Assembly: GCF_004764705.1 (NCBI RefSeq)
Contig: NZ_SHLX01000049.1
Span: forward strand, 1-52,340
DNA: 52,340 bases
Reading direction: 5' to 3'
From: Paenibacillus cymbidii
GTDB taxonomy: Bacteria > Bacillota > Bacilli > Paenibacillales > NBRC-103111
Shown: in pieces, positions 1 through 8,388 of the stretch
Position numbering within the stretch: the first letter of the stretch is position 1
Layout of the letters: each line of letters starts with the position of its first letter
Made by a program: the position numbers and the translations under genes
The notes under the pieces: model-generated
Databases searched by the model: none
The model's input: only the letters and a program-made list of their open reading frames with translations
Told to the model about the DNA's origin: nothing

Positions 1-49
1 TCGTTTGGCGTTTGAACTCCTCATCAAAATGTTGGCGGATATTTCCCAT
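1..49 (-). CDS. IS3-family transposase OrfA, N-terminal fragment (left copy)
   Basis: The reading frame starts at an ATG at 49 on the minus strand and begins MGNIRQHFDEEFKRQ, the kind of start seen in IS3-family OrfA (HTH_Tnp_1-type DNA-binding protein). A GAGGTGTGTC ribosome-binding region lies just before it. Only about 16 residues are inside the window, so the family call rests mainly on the terminal sequence and the two-copy arrangement. The expected downstream OrfB integrase is outside the window. Confidence 0.7.
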   Translation of the reverse strand, partial: MGNIRQHFDEEFKRQT

Positions 50-126
50 GACACACCTCGACCTTTCGTTTGTTTGTATTGTATCAGGTCGCTGTTACAG
101 TGTGTCTACTTTCTAGTCTAAATTCA
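1..126 (-). mobile_element. 5' end of an IS3-family (IS150-like) insertion sequence, left copy
   Basis: Bases 126 down to 1 repeat the sequence at 52214-52340 in inverted orientation, with one mismatch seen over about 126 bases. The terminus reads TGAATTTAGACTAGAAAGT, which resembles the ends of IS150-group IS3 elements (TG start, AAAGTnAGACA core). The element runs out of the window to the left. The flank inside the window (TCAGGCGAG) differs from that of the right copy, so the two copies mark independent insertion points or assembly breakpoints at a multicopy IS. Confidence 0.85.
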
Positions 127-353
127 TCAGGCGAGTTATGGGGAAATGTGCCCAAGTTAAGCGCATATTTACCTTTAAGTTGTCAAATCGGCCGTTTGGG
201 GCGAATTTAAGTGTATTAATGCAGTTAAGAAGTGTCGCTTCTCATTGGACTGAACACTCGATGCAAGATCGCTATTCCGATGTTTGGGGGCCGCGGCGGA
301 GATGAGAAGGCGCGCGCGACCGTACTTTAGCGTCCGAAACGCTCTTTCCTTAA
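127..353. other. Non-coding stretch next to the IS, no gene seen
   Basis: No plausible gene with a ribosome-binding site is present; an open frame at 175-450 on the minus strand runs through palindromic repeats and is judged spurious. Two related AT-rich segments near 153-180 and 205-232 (AAGTTAAGCGCAT and AATTTAAGTGTAT) are centred about 52 bp apart. They may be worn copies of another palindromic repeat family, but similarity is too weak to be sure. Confidence 0.4.
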
Positions 354-547
354 AAATAGCCCAAAAAAACGGCTTATTCCCCCGTTTTCCATTGCGTCGA
401 CAAGAATAACCAGTGAAATCACTGGCTATTCTCGCCAAACCGCCCCGCATTTAGCGGCCCTGAAACAACAATAGCCAGCGATTTCGCTGGCTATTTCCGC
501 CAAGACACGCCAAATACGGCAAATAAGCCATTTTTCATGGCTTATTT
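354..547. repeat. Cluster A1: four palindromes of the AAATAGCC/GGCTATTT family
   Basis: Four inverted repeats lie at 354-378 (imperfect), 405-430 (12-bp arms, AATAACCAGTGA/TCACTGGCTATT), 470-495 (12-bp arms, AATAGCCAGCGA/TCGCTGGCTATT) and 521-547 (11-bp arms, AAATAAGCCAT/ATGGCTTATTT). Their centres are about 51, 65 and 52 bp apart, the same layout as clusters at 17475-17666 and 36881-37073. The last palindrome lies 20 bp beyond the stop codon of the MFS gene and could terminate the long minus-strand operon, although no clean U-run follows it. Confidence 0.85.
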
Positions 548-566
548 AGCTAACAGTAGGCCGCGC

Positions 567-1889
567 CTACTTCGAAACCGCGCCGCGCCGCCCCGCCGCC
601 TGCGGAGCCGCTTCCGCGTTCGCCTCGCACAACATCGCCTTCCGCCCCAGCACCGCCACGAGCAGCGCCGCCGCCATGAACGCCAGGCTAAGCGCAAAGA
701 TCAGCTCATACGGCCCCAGCGCCGCGCCGCCAAACGCGAACGTCCCCGGCCGGTCGGCGATCAGCCCGCTGACGAACGAGCCGAGCGACATGAAGATCGC
801 TTTGACGAATTCGAAGCTGGCCAAATACACCACACGATTGCGTGGCGGCGCCAGCTGCAGCAGGATGTTCATCACCGTCACGTACATCCCGGCGAACACA
901 AGGCCGTAGCCGTCCATCACGCCGAGCGCGAACAGAAACGGCGTCACAACGATGGCGGACAGCTTCACCGCCAGCAGCAGCGCCGGCACCGCCCACATGA
1001 CGCAGCTGAGCCGCAGCAGCGCCGACACGCTGCCGTAACGCCGGCTGATGTGCGTGATCAGGAACACCGACAGCACGCTGGCGGCTGTCATCACGATCTG
1101 ATACAGCGACACCGTCGAACTGGCGATGCCCACTTCCTTGATCAAGTAAGGAAACGCCGCCGGCGCGAACAGCCCGGTCGCAAACGCAAGCAAAATGCCG
1201 AACACCATCGTCGCCAAAAAGCCGCGATTGCCCAGCATCGTGCGCACGATATCGCCGAGCCGATCGCGCTGCTCGCCGCCCTCCTCGCGGACGCTCGGCG
1301 GAAACAGCATCATCGCCACAACGCCGAGCGTGCCCATCGCCAGCGCAATGAAGAACAGCGTCGACATGACGCCGACGCCGCCATGGTCGAGCATGCCGCG
1401 GAACAGCAGCAAAGCCGCCACGGGAACGGAGTACGAAATGACCATGCGCACCAAATAAAACGAGTACCAGCTCGCATTGCCGACGACGCTGAACAACCAA
1501 GGCACGAGCACCAGCCGGCCGATGCCGGAAATGATCGAAAACAGCCCAAGCGACACGATCGACAGCCAGATCATCCCGCGCGTGCCGAGCCCCGGCATGT
1601 ACGGCGCGCAAACGAACAGCAGGAAGCAGCCGAGCGCCGCAAAATGGAACGCCAGAAAAAACGTTTTCTTCCATTCGATCGAGCCGGCGTAAAAGGAAAA
1701 CGGAAACGCCACGAAGCCCGTGATCGAAAGCAGCGCGTACATGACGCCGAAGTCGAACGGCGTAAATCCGAGACGCAGCAAATAATCGTTCAAAAAAATG
1801 CCGGTCGTCAGCGCGGCGAACGCGTTGTAGAACAGCGCATTGCCGCCCGACGACAGCGTTGCCGGCTGAAGCAGCTCGCGCCACCGCAT
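567..1889 (-). CDS. MFS transporter
   Basis: A 440-residue polytopic membrane protein with about 12 hydrophobic segments and no signal peptide, as expected for a major facilitator superfamily carrier; residues such as the GFTPFDFGVMYALLS stretch near position 40 resemble the first inter-helix region of sugar/drug permeases. The ATG at 1889 was chosen because AAAGGAG sits 9 bp upstream; an in-frame ATG at 1898 directly abuts that site and is too close. It is the last gene of the long minus-strand operon that starts with the oligopeptide-type importer, so a role in uptake or export of a breakdown product is likely. The substrate cannot be read from the sequence. Its leader contains one end of a MITE-like element. 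Confidence 0.8.
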   Translation of the reverse strand: MRWRELLQPATLSSGGNALFYNAFAALTTGIFLNDYLLRLGFTPFDFGVMYALLSITGFVAFPFSFYAGSIEWKKTFFLAFHFAALGCFLLFVCAPYMPGLGTRGMIWLSIVSLGLFSIISGIGRLVLVPWLFSVVGNASWYSFYLVRMVISYSVPVAALLLFRGMLDHGGVGVMSTLFFIALAMGTLGVVAMMLFPPSVREEGGEQRDRLGDIVRTMLGNRGFLATMVFGILLAFATGLFAPAAFPYLIKEVGIASSTVSLYQIVMTAASVLSVFLITHISRRYGSVSALLRLSCVMWAVPALLLAVKLSAIVVTPFLFALGVMDGYGLVFAGMYVTVMNILLQLAPPRNRVVYLASFEFVKAIFMSLGSFVSGLIADRPGTFAFGGAALGPYELIFALSLAFMAAALLVAVLGRKAMLCEANAEAAPQAAGRRGAVSK

Positions 1890-1905
1890 GGGGATCATCT
1901 CCTTT

Positions 1906-2070
1906 GGGCATGTCTGAAAACCCGCTCAGTGGCATCTTTTCACCGCCTTTTCGTCCCCTGCTGCGTTACTTTTGCTTGACTTACCCCCGGTAAGCCTGCG
2001 CAAAACTGCCTTGCATGGAACGAAAATTCGGCAAAATCTGCTGTCCTCGGGGTTCTCAGACACGCCCTAG
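1906..2070. mobile_element. MITE-like element with GGGCRTGTCTGA terminal inverted repeats
   Basis: The left end GGGCATGTCTGAAAACCC (1906-1923) and the complement of the right end (GGGCGTGTCTGAGAACCCC, ending at 2067) are inverted repeats bounding about 162 bp with no gene. The right end supplies the TAG stop (2067-2069) of the PLP-enzyme gene and the left end leads straight into the AAAGGAG site of the MFS gene. Similar ends recur at 29941-29958 and 44421-44455. No target duplication is clear, so an autonomous parent element cannot be named. Confidence 0.6.
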
Positions 2071-3224
2071 ACGCGCTGCAGCGCCCCGCGAATGTCTTCC
2101 AGCAGCGTATCGAGCGGCTCGAGCCCAACGGACAGCCGGATCTGGCCGACGGCGAAGCCGCGCTTCACGATGTCCTCTTCCGGATCGCCCGACATGGCGG
2201 CGGCGTAGGTGACGCTTTCAAAGCCGCCCCAGCTGCCGCCGATCGAAATGTGCCGCAGCGCGTCGATATACCGCCGCACGCCGGCCGGATCGGTGTCGAG
2301 CGTAAACGACAGCAAACCGCTGCAGCCATGCAGCTGTACTGCCGCCAGCTCGTGCTGGTCGAACGAACGCAAGCCGGGATAACGCACCGCACGCACCTTC
2401 GGTTCGTTCTCCAGCATCGCCGCAACCGCCATCGCGTTGCTTTCGTGGCGCTCCATCCGCAGAGCAAGCGTGCGCAAGCCTTTGAGCATTTTGCTCGCCT
2501 CGTAAGGCGACAGCACCGCGCCAAGCTGCGGCAGGCCGGCGATATACGCGCGGGAGCCGATGACGGCGCCGCCGACAAGATCGCTATGGCCGCCCAAATA
2601 TTTCGAGGCGGAATGGATCACCGCATCGACCCCGTAGTCAAGCGGGTTCTGGAACACCGGCGTCGCCCACGTGTTGTCGATCGCCACCTTGATGCCGCGC
2701 GAAGCGGCAAGCTTGACGACGGCGCGAATGTCCTGCAGCTCGAAATGCCACGAAGTCGGGCTTTCCAAATAAATGAGCGCCGTATTCGGCCGAATCGCCG
2801 CTTCGAAATCGGCGAGACTCGTGCCGGCGACGTACGTCGTTTCCACGCCGAACTGCGGAAACCAGTTGCGCAGGAAGTCGACGACACGACCGTATACGTT
2901 GTTCACTGTGATCACGTGGCTGCCCTGCTTCAGCACGCTGAGCAACACCGTGTAGATCGCCGCCGTGCCGGAGGAGAAGCAGCGGGCCGCTTCCCCGTTT
3001 TCGAGCGCGGCCAGCTTCTTTTCGAGCGCGTCCGTCGTCGGGTTGGCGTTTTTGCTGTAGCCGTAGCGGGCGACATGGCCTTTCGTCGTTTCGACGACCG
3101 TATCGAAATCGGGATAGCGGTAAATCGTATTTTCGAACGTTGGCGGCACAACCGCCCCGTAAATGTCGGTATTGTCGTCGATGCCGGTGACGATTTCCTG
3201 CACCCGCCTGAACACTTCGCGCAT
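2067..3224 (-). CDS. Cys/Met metabolism PLP-dependent enzyme (cystathionine gamma-synthase/lyase family)
   Basis: A 385-residue fold-type I PLP enzyme of the Cys/Met family. The Schiff-base lysine is K208 in the motif HSASKYLGGHSD; D183 in AIDNTWATP should hold the pyridine nitrogen; SSGTAAIYTVLLS (about 84-96) is the phosphate-binding segment, and a YSKNANPTTDALE stretch near 56-68 is typical of the family. Members form or break C-S or C-O bonds at the beta or gamma carbon of amino acids. Length is normal for the family. The start is the ATG at 3224 behind GGGGGAT. It lies between two sugar-type oxidoreductases and an MFS gene, an unusual setting for a transsulfuration enzyme, so its real substrate may be a linked or modified amino acid released with a sugar; this is inference. 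Confidence 0.85.
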   Translation of the reverse strand: MREVFRRVQEIVTGIDDNTDIYGAVVPPTFENTIYRYPDFDTVVETTKGHVARYGYSKNANPTTDALEKKLAALENGEAARCFSSGTAAIYTVLLSVLKQGSHVITVNNVYGRVVDFLRNWFPQFGVETTYVAGTSLADFEAAIRPNTALIYLESPTSWHFELQDIRAVVKLAASRGIKVAIDNTWATPVFQNPLDYGVDAVIHSASKYLGGHSDLVGGAVIGSRAYIAGLPQLGAVLSPYEASKMLKGLRTLALRMERHESNAMAVAAMLENEPKVRAVRYPGLRSFDQHELAAVQLHGCSGLLSFTLDTDPAGVRRYIDALRHISIGGSWGGFESVTYAAAMSGDPEEDIVKRGFAVGQIRLSVGLEPLDTLLEDIRGALQRV

Positions 3225-3264
3225 GGTTCGATCCCCCGTGAATTTGTTGTCTGCCGCGCCCCGC

Positions 3265-4305
3265 CTACTGCCCGCTTTTCACCGCAACAACCGCGCCGCC
3301 GCCGCGATGCGATTCCAGCAGCGCTTCCGCCACATGCATCGGATAAACGCCGTCGGCCAGCGTGCTGACCGGCGTTGCACCGCCTTGCAGCACATCCGTC
3401 AAGTGGAAAAAGGCGTTCTGCATGTTGCTCGATTTGGCCAGCAGCCGATCCTCCGCATAAGCGAAGGTCAGCAGGCTGAAGCCGGGAATCATCGGATGCG
3501 GAATCGCTTCGTGATACCGAATTTCGTCGCCGCCGAGCAGCAGTTCGATTTTGCCCCGTTCAAAATAAAGCTCCATCTCGAAAATCACGTAATCGCGATC
3601 GTCGAACGCCTCGGCATAACCGCTTGCACCGTCCCGGTCGAGCGTAAACAGGAAGCTGTAGCACCAGTCTTCGCGCGCGTCGCCCGTCGTCGGCACTTGC
3701 CGCAGCGTCTGCACCTGCGTCATCGAGCCGGTCGTAAACCGCACAAGGTCGAACATATGCGAGCCGTAATTGTAAATGCCGCGCGTGTAGCGCAAATGCA
3801 CGTTGCGCAGCTTGCCGTAACGCTGCTCCTCCACCGCGTCACGGATGCCGCGAATGCTGTCGTTCCAGCGCCGGGACAAATTGACGATCACCTGGCAATC
3901 GTACTGCGCCGCCAGCTCGATGATCCGCTCCGCCTCCGGCAAGCTTGTCGCCACCGGCTTTTCGAGGAAAATGAGCTTGACCGCGCTGCCGCGCAGCACC
4001 TTCTCAACGACTTCGTAGCGGACGTGGGACGGAGTGCAGATGCAGACGATATCGAGCTCATGTCCCCCGAGCATTTCGTCCAGAGACAAATAAAATTTCG
4101 CTTCCGGCGCCAGTGTCGCCAGTTGGTCGCCCTGCTCCTGGCGGACGCCGACCCCGGCGACGAGCTCGATGTCCGGGCAGCGTACGATCGCGCCGACATG
4201 GCTTTGCGCCAGCGGCTGCGGCGGCACGTCGAAGCCGAGCCCGATTTTGCCGAGGCCGATGACGGCGGCGCGGTATTTCCCGCGATTCCTTTCCATTGCG
4301 CTCAT
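3265..4305 (-). CDS. Gfo/Idh/MocA family NAD(P)-dependent oxidoreductase
   Basis: A 346-residue protein with an N-terminal Rossmann fold (AVIGLGKIGLG near residues 13-23) and the family motif EKP (KLIFLEKPVATSLPEAE), whose lysine takes part in catalysis. Family members oxidise or reduce sugars, inositols and 3-keto glycosides using NAD(P). The ATG at 4305 is preceded by AGAGGGGG at a good distance. It starts 15 bp downstream of the other oxidoreductase of the operon, so the two are probably co-translated and may act in sequence on one sugar. The sequence does not show which sugar is used. Confidence 0.88.
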   Translation of the reverse strand: MSAMERNRGKYRAAVIGLGKIGLGFDVPPQPLAQSHVGAIVRCPDIELVAGVGVRQEQGDQLATLAPEAKFYLSLDEMLGGHELDIVCICTPSHVRYEVVEKVLRGSAVKLIFLEKPVATSLPEAERIIELAAQYDCQVIVNLSRRWNDSIRGIRDAVEEQRYGKLRNVHLRYTRGIYNYGSHMFDLVRFTTGSMTQVQTLRQVPTTGDAREDWCYSFLFTLDRDGASGYAEAFDDRDYVIFEMELYFERGKIELLLGGDEIRYHEAIPHPMIPGFSLLTFAYAEDRLLAKSSNMQNAFFHLTDVLQGGATPVSTLADGVYPMHVAEALLESHRGGGAVVAVKSGQ

Positions 4306-4320
4306 ACGTCGACCCCCTCT

Positions 4321-5409
4321 CTATGAAATAGCGATCCAGCGGCGTTCGCCGAGCGCAGCAAGCGCCGCAGCCGCCGTAGCGACGGAAGAGCGCGCCGCCG
4401 TGCCGTCGAACAGCGCCTTCGCCTGCTCCGGAATCGGCAAACCCCGCACTGCGTCGCGGAAAGCCGCCATTTCCCGCTCCATGCTCGTTTCGAGAAACGA
4501 CGCCTGCCGCGACGACCGCCCGCCGTAGGCGACCCCGCCGTCCGCGGCGACATAGAACGAAGCGCGCTCCGCGTCCTCCTCCGGCGTGGCGTGCAGCAAA
4601 TGTTCGGTCACGCGTCCGTCCTTCAGCAGCTCGACCTTCGACTTCTTGAAGTCGATCCGGATCGCGCCTTCCGAGCCGTTGATCTTGACCGCGTGCTCGC
4701 CCCAGCGGAAGCCGGAGCCGTATTGCATGCTGCCGACGGCGCCGCCCGGAAACTGCAGCGTCACGAGCAGCACGTCGTCCTCGTTGCCGAAGCCTTCGCC
4801 GCTGTGCGCCAGGTTGCCGCCCGCGGTCGCCGCCGCCTGCGCCGGCCCCATGATCGCCTGCAGCAGATCGATTTCGTGGATGTGGTGAAACAGATGGCCG
4901 CCGGACGTTTCGTTGTTCTTTTTCCAGCTGACGTTCTGCTGCTTGTTCTCCCAGCCGGTACGCTCGGCGAACGCGACGAGCGGCGTGCCGATGACGCCTT
5001 CGCGCACCCATTCGCGCACAGCCGCCAGTCCCGGGATGAAATAATAAATATGCCCCGCCATCAGCAGCACGTTCGCTTCGCGGCAGGCGGCGATCATCGC
5101 TTCGCAGTCCGCCACCGTGAGCGCGATCGGCTTCTCGCAGAACACGTGCTTGCCGTGCCGGGCCGCGGCGATAACCGGCTCGCGGTGCAGATGGCTCGGC
5201 GAAGCGACGACGATCGCGTCGACGTCCTCGCGCGAAACGAGCGCCTCCAGCGTGTCCGCGCAGGCGCAGCCAAGCTCAGCCGCCAGCTCCGTCGCCCGGC
5301 TGCCGCCGAACACGGCCGTCACTTCGGCATGCTCCAGCCGCTGCAGCACGCGCGCCAGCCCCGCGCCAAAATAACCGCAGCCGACGATGCCGAACCTTAC
5401 GTTACCCAT
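4321..5409 (-). CDS. Gfo/Idh/MocA family oxidoreductase
   Basis: A 362-residue oxidoreductase. The glycine-rich nucleotide motif FGIVGCGYFGAG is at the extreme N-terminus, and HVFCEKPIALTVADCEAM carries the catalytic EKP lysine. The ATG at 5409 is used because GAGGGGGA lies 7 bp before it; a longer open frame to 5484 would add 25 residues ahead of the Rossmann fold and lacks support. It is followed 15 bp later by the second oxidoreductase and preceded by the first of three propeller hydrolases, so it probably acts on a sugar set free by these enzymes. It is only distantly similar to its neighbour, arguing for different steps rather than a recent duplication. Confidence 0.9.
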   Translation of the reverse strand: MGNVRFGIVGCGYFGAGLARVLQRLEHAEVTAVFGGSRATELAAELGCACADTLEALVSREDVDAIVVASPSHLHREPVIAAARHGKHVFCEKPIALTVADCEAMIAACREANVLLMAGHIYYFIPGLAAVREWVREGVIGTPLVAFAERTGWENKQQNVSWKKNNETSGGHLFHHIHEIDLLQAIMGPAQAAATAGGNLAHSGEGFGNEDDVLLVTLQFPGGAVGSMQYGSGFRWGEHAVKINGSEGAIRIDFKKSKVELLKDGRVTEHLLHATPEEDAERASFYVAADGGVAYGGRSSRQASFLETSMEREMAAFRDAVRGLPIPEQAKALFDGTAARSSVATAAAALAALGERRWIAIS

Positions 5410-5484
5410 CGATTGGTCCCCCTCACAAGGATTGGCAATATCGGTAAAGCAGCGCATGCGGAACGCCGCACGCGCTGCTGCCAT

Positions 5485-6939
5485 TCAAGCTAAATCGTAC
5501 ACTAGCGGATTCAGGCATGAAATTTCCTTGAACCGCCAATATTCGCCCACGTCTTCGCCATGCGGGAAGAACAGCGAATATACGTCGGCCTGGCGCGCCC
5601 TCACTTTCACGCGAATGACCTGGCGCTCCCACGCGCTTGTGCCGGGATTGCCCCGCCATTCGACCCGGTGCGCGAGGCTGTCTTCCGTCAGCGGCACGTT
5701 GTCCGCGAACGAAAAACCTTCGAACGCGCGGCCTTCCTTGTCGCACACTTCCACCCTCACTTCTCCGCCGCCGGCTGCGGCAGCGTTAAGGTACAGCGCG
5801 CCGTCCTCGACGGCGAACGGCCGCGTCATCAGCTCGCACCAATCGTGCGTCGCGTGCAGGTACACGAAGCCGTCGGGACGCAGCGACGCCACGCCGATAT
5901 TTTCCGGCGGCAGCTCGTCGTACGGAATCGAACCGAAGCCGGAATGATCGATCGGCGCCGCCGAATAATACAGCTCCATCCGGTCCGGGCGGTAAATGAC
6001 CGTCGACGACGGCATGATGCATTTGGAGTCCCACTCGCCTTCGGCGCCGAGCGCCACCAGCTTCGTGCCCTGTTGCGCCCGGTGCCAGCAGAAGCCGTCG
6101 CGGCTGTACGCCAGCTGGATGTCCATCGTGCCGGCCATTTTGTTCGGGTTCGGATCGACTTTGTAATCGTACGTGTCGTACATCGAAATCAGCCCCATCG
6201 TATAGGCGCCGTACGGGGTGATCTGCATCCCGTAAAACTGCGTTTTGCACGGGTCGAGCTGGTCCGGTTCGATGGCGAGCACCGGCTTCGACCAGGTGAC
6301 GAGGTCGGCGCTTTCCGCTACCCATACCCGGCGGTCGGGACAGCGGGTGCGGAACGTCACCCGGTACGTCCCCGATTCGGGATCGCGGCAGAAGCCGATA
6401 TGGCAATCGCTGTGCACGACGATGACCGGCTTCTCGAACATCGCCTCCCAGTGGATGCCGTCGGGCGACGCGTACAGGAATACGCTGCAGCCCTGCGTAT
6501 ACGGCGACATCGCCAGCTTGTAGCGTTTGGCCGGGTCCGGCTCCAGATCGTCCTTGATCACCGTCGGGCCGTGCGTCTTCTTGTCGTTGTCGAGCACGAT
6601 GTTCGTGCCCGGCACGACGTCCAGCTCCGGCTTCGTGAAATGAACGCCGTCCTCCGAATAGGCATAGTTCAAATAGGCATACGCCTTGGCGTCCGCTTCG
6701 CCGATCGCCGGGCCGTAATAGTGGGTGGAATACCACGTTTTGTACAGCCGCTCCTCCGCGTCGTAAAGCGCCGTGCCGTAGTAGTGCACGCGCTTGAATT
6801 CGTGCGGCAGCTCCGGCTTCAGCACCGGATTGTGGGCGAACTTGTCGGCCTGGCCGAGCTCGCGTTTGAAGCCGAACATATATTCATAGGTCCGATTGTC
6901 GAAAAAAGTGAACTTCACTTTGCGGCTGGTCGGGTTCAT
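5485..6939 (-). CDS. Glycosidase-like beta-propeller protein, paralogue 3
   Basis: A 484-residue protein without a signal peptide, so probably cytoplasmic. Repeated short motifs of the type YSEDGVHFTKPE, ASPDGIHWEAM and YSRDGFCWHRA mark blades of the five-bladed propeller fold shared by GH32/GH43-type glycosidases. It is more divergent than the next two genes, which closely resemble each other. The ATG at 6939 is 13 bp from AAGGGAGG; a TTG at 6951 is almost on top of that site, so the start is uncertain by four residues. A specific glycoside hydrolase family cannot be assigned by eye, and catalytic acids cannot be named. Context (importer and oxidoreductases) supports intracellular oligosaccharide cleavage. 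Confidence 0.7.
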   Translation of the reverse strand: MNPTSRKVKFTFFDNRTYEYMFGFKRELGQADKFAHNPVLKPELPHEFKRVHYYGTALYDAEERLYKTWYSTHYYGPAIGEADAKAYAYLNYAYSEDGVHFTKPELDVVPGTNIVLDNDKKTHGPTVIKDDLEPDPAKRYKLAMSPYTQGCSVFLYASPDGIHWEAMFEKPVIVVHSDCHIGFCRDPESGTYRVTFRTRCPDRRVWVAESADLVTWSKPVLAIEPDQLDPCKTQFYGMQITPYGAYTMGLISMYDTYDYKVDPNPNKMAGTMDIQLAYSRDGFCWHRAQQGTKLVALGAEGEWDSKCIMPSSTVIYRPDRMELYYSAAPIDHSGFGSIPYDELPPENIGVASLRPDGFVYLHATHDWCELMTRPFAVEDGALYLNAAAAGGGEVRVEVCDKEGRAFEGFSFADNVPLTEDSLAHRVEWRGNPGTSAWERQVIRVKVRARQADVYSLFFPHGEDVGEYWRFKEISCLNPLVYDLA

Positions 6940-6963
6940 CGCTGCAAACAAGCCTCCCTTGTT

Positions 6964-8340
6964 CTATTCGGCAAAACGGAACGCATACAGGTCCGCGTCC
7001 GTCAACCGGAAGCGCAGCCGCACCGGCGCACCCGCCAGCTGCGCCAAATCGCCGCCGCCGCGCCAAACGAATGCATGCTCCAGTTCGTCGCCGTACAGCT
7101 CCTCGGCGTCCGCAAAGGCGAAGCCGGGCACCACCGCACCGTCTTCGCGCTCCACCTGCACGGTAAGCGTTCCTGGCGCCGACGTGGCGTAGTTGAGCAG
7201 CAGTCGGCCGCCGGCGAACACGAGCGGCTTCGTCACGAATTCGCCGCCGTCCCTTCCCGCGCCAACCGACGCGAACCGGTGCCGCGGCACGCTGACCCGG
7301 CGAATATTGGCGTCGTCCCATTCGTAATGCTCGCAGACGTACAGCGAAAACTCCTCCGCCTCCGCGCCTGTCTCCACAATGCCGCGCGCCACGATATGGC
7401 TGCGTTCGGTCCAGTTGCGCGGATCGCGCCCCGGCCGCAGCCACGCTTCGAGAAACTCGCGCTCCCAGTTCACGCCGTCGCGGCTCGACAACAGCACGTT
7501 GTCGGAGACGCCGACCTTGGGGAAGCCGGCGATGTTGTGCCGCTCCGGCATGAAACGCATCGGGAACGACAGCCACACATGCTCCGCCCCCGGGCACGGC
7601 ACCGTGGCGTTCGTATAGAAATGCTCCAGCGGCGCTTCTTCGCCGTACCGGTTCGGCTGCTGCGGCCCCCAGTTCAGGAAGTCGGCCGACTCGCAGCTCT
7701 GGATGCAGCGCACGCCGGTATATTGCGGCGCATCCGGCGTCGGCCGCTGGAAGTAGCGCGAGTAGCAAACGTACCGGCCGCGCCGGTCGTCCCAGAACAC
7801 GACGTTGTGCGAGTCGAAAGCGCCGTCGGTAATAAGCGGCTCCTCGCGCAGGCGCTGCCAATGCAGCCCGTCGGCCGACACGAAGCCGACGAGCCCTTCC
7901 TTCCAGTTGCCGGCGATCGCCTTGTAGCGCTGCTCGGGCAAACAGGCCGGGTTCATGTCGAGGAAAGGGCTGAAATTGCTGCAAAACCGCCCGGCATACA
8001 CGATATTGTTGTCGCTGGAGCCGCGGAAGCTGACAATGCCGAGGTTCGGCTTCACCCATTCGATGCCGTCGTCGCTTTCCGCGTAGCAGCAATATTGCGT
8101 TTCGTCGTAATCCGTCTTCATCTCCGACGCGCCGCGGTAGTACATGCGGAACTTGCCGCCGTCCTTCAGCACGGTGCCGTAAACGCCGCTGCCCCGGTCC
8201 TCCCAGGGGCGGTCCATCCGCAGTGAAATTTCCTGCCGCACCGGCGGATGAAGCCGCAAGCGGGCGTTGTCCGTCCGATCGATCACATGCCGGTCCAGCA
8301 GCAGCTCCCAGCGGGAGCCGAGCTCAATTGCCTGCGGCAT
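6964..8340 (-). CDS. Glycosidase-like beta-propeller protein, paralogue 2
   Basis: A 458-residue protein that aligns almost end to end with the product of 8389-9792: both share WELLLDRHVIDR/VEMFVDHFLIDR near the N-terminus, FRMYYRGASE/YRMYYRGTFD, SHNVVFWDD/SHNLVFWDP, HFYTNATVPCPGAEHVW and SFPMRFMPERHNIAGFPKVG. The propeller fold (GH32/GH43-like) is inferred from repeated blade motifs such as SADGLHWQRL. No signal peptide is seen. The ATG at 8340 follows GGAGG by 7 bp. The gap to the preceding gene is under 50 bp, so it belongs to the operon. The strongly conserved cysteine and histidine positions between the paralogues probably mark the functional site, but no catalytic residue is established. 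Confidence 0.72.
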   Translation of the reverse strand: MPQAIELGSRWELLLDRHVIDRTDNARLRLHPPVRQEISLRMDRPWEDRGSGVYGTVLKDGGKFRMYYRGASEMKTDYDETQYCCYAESDDGIEWVKPNLGIVSFRGSSDNNIVYAGRFCSNFSPFLDMNPACLPEQRYKAIAGNWKEGLVGFVSADGLHWQRLREEPLITDGAFDSHNVVFWDDRRGRYVCYSRYFQRPTPDAPQYTGVRCIQSCESADFLNWGPQQPNRYGEEAPLEHFYTNATVPCPGAEHVWLSFPMRFMPERHNIAGFPKVGVSDNVLLSSRDGVNWEREFLEAWLRPGRDPRNWTERSHIVARGIVETGAEAEEFSLYVCEHYEWDDANIRRVSVPRHRFASVGAGRDGGEFVTKPLVFAGGRLLLNYATSAPGTLTVQVEREDGAVVPGFAFADAEELYGDELEHAFVWRGGGDLAQLAGAPVRLRFRLTDADLYAFRFAE

Positions 8341-8388
8341 CGGGACGCCTCCTTTTTGGCGAATCGCCCAAACAGGTTGTGCCGCCTG

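Noticed and set aside
175..450. 91-codon minus-strand open frame
   Set aside because: It starts inside palindromic cluster A1, has no ribosome-binding site and no recognisable sequence.
354..547. Simple rho-independent terminators as the sole explanation of the AAATAGCC palindromes
   Set aside because: The palindromes come in fours with fixed spacing, lack consistent U-runs, and also lie upstream of genes, so termination alone does not explain them.
537..1979. 480-codon plus-strand open frame
   Set aside because: It is antisense to the MFS gene, is extremely Arg/His/Gln rich and has no ribosome-binding site; it is a by-product of high GC in the real frame.
5560..8226. 888-codon plus-strand open frame
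   Set aside because: It runs antisense across two propeller genes with good starts and motifs, and its product is Arg/His/Val-rich without any recognisable domain.
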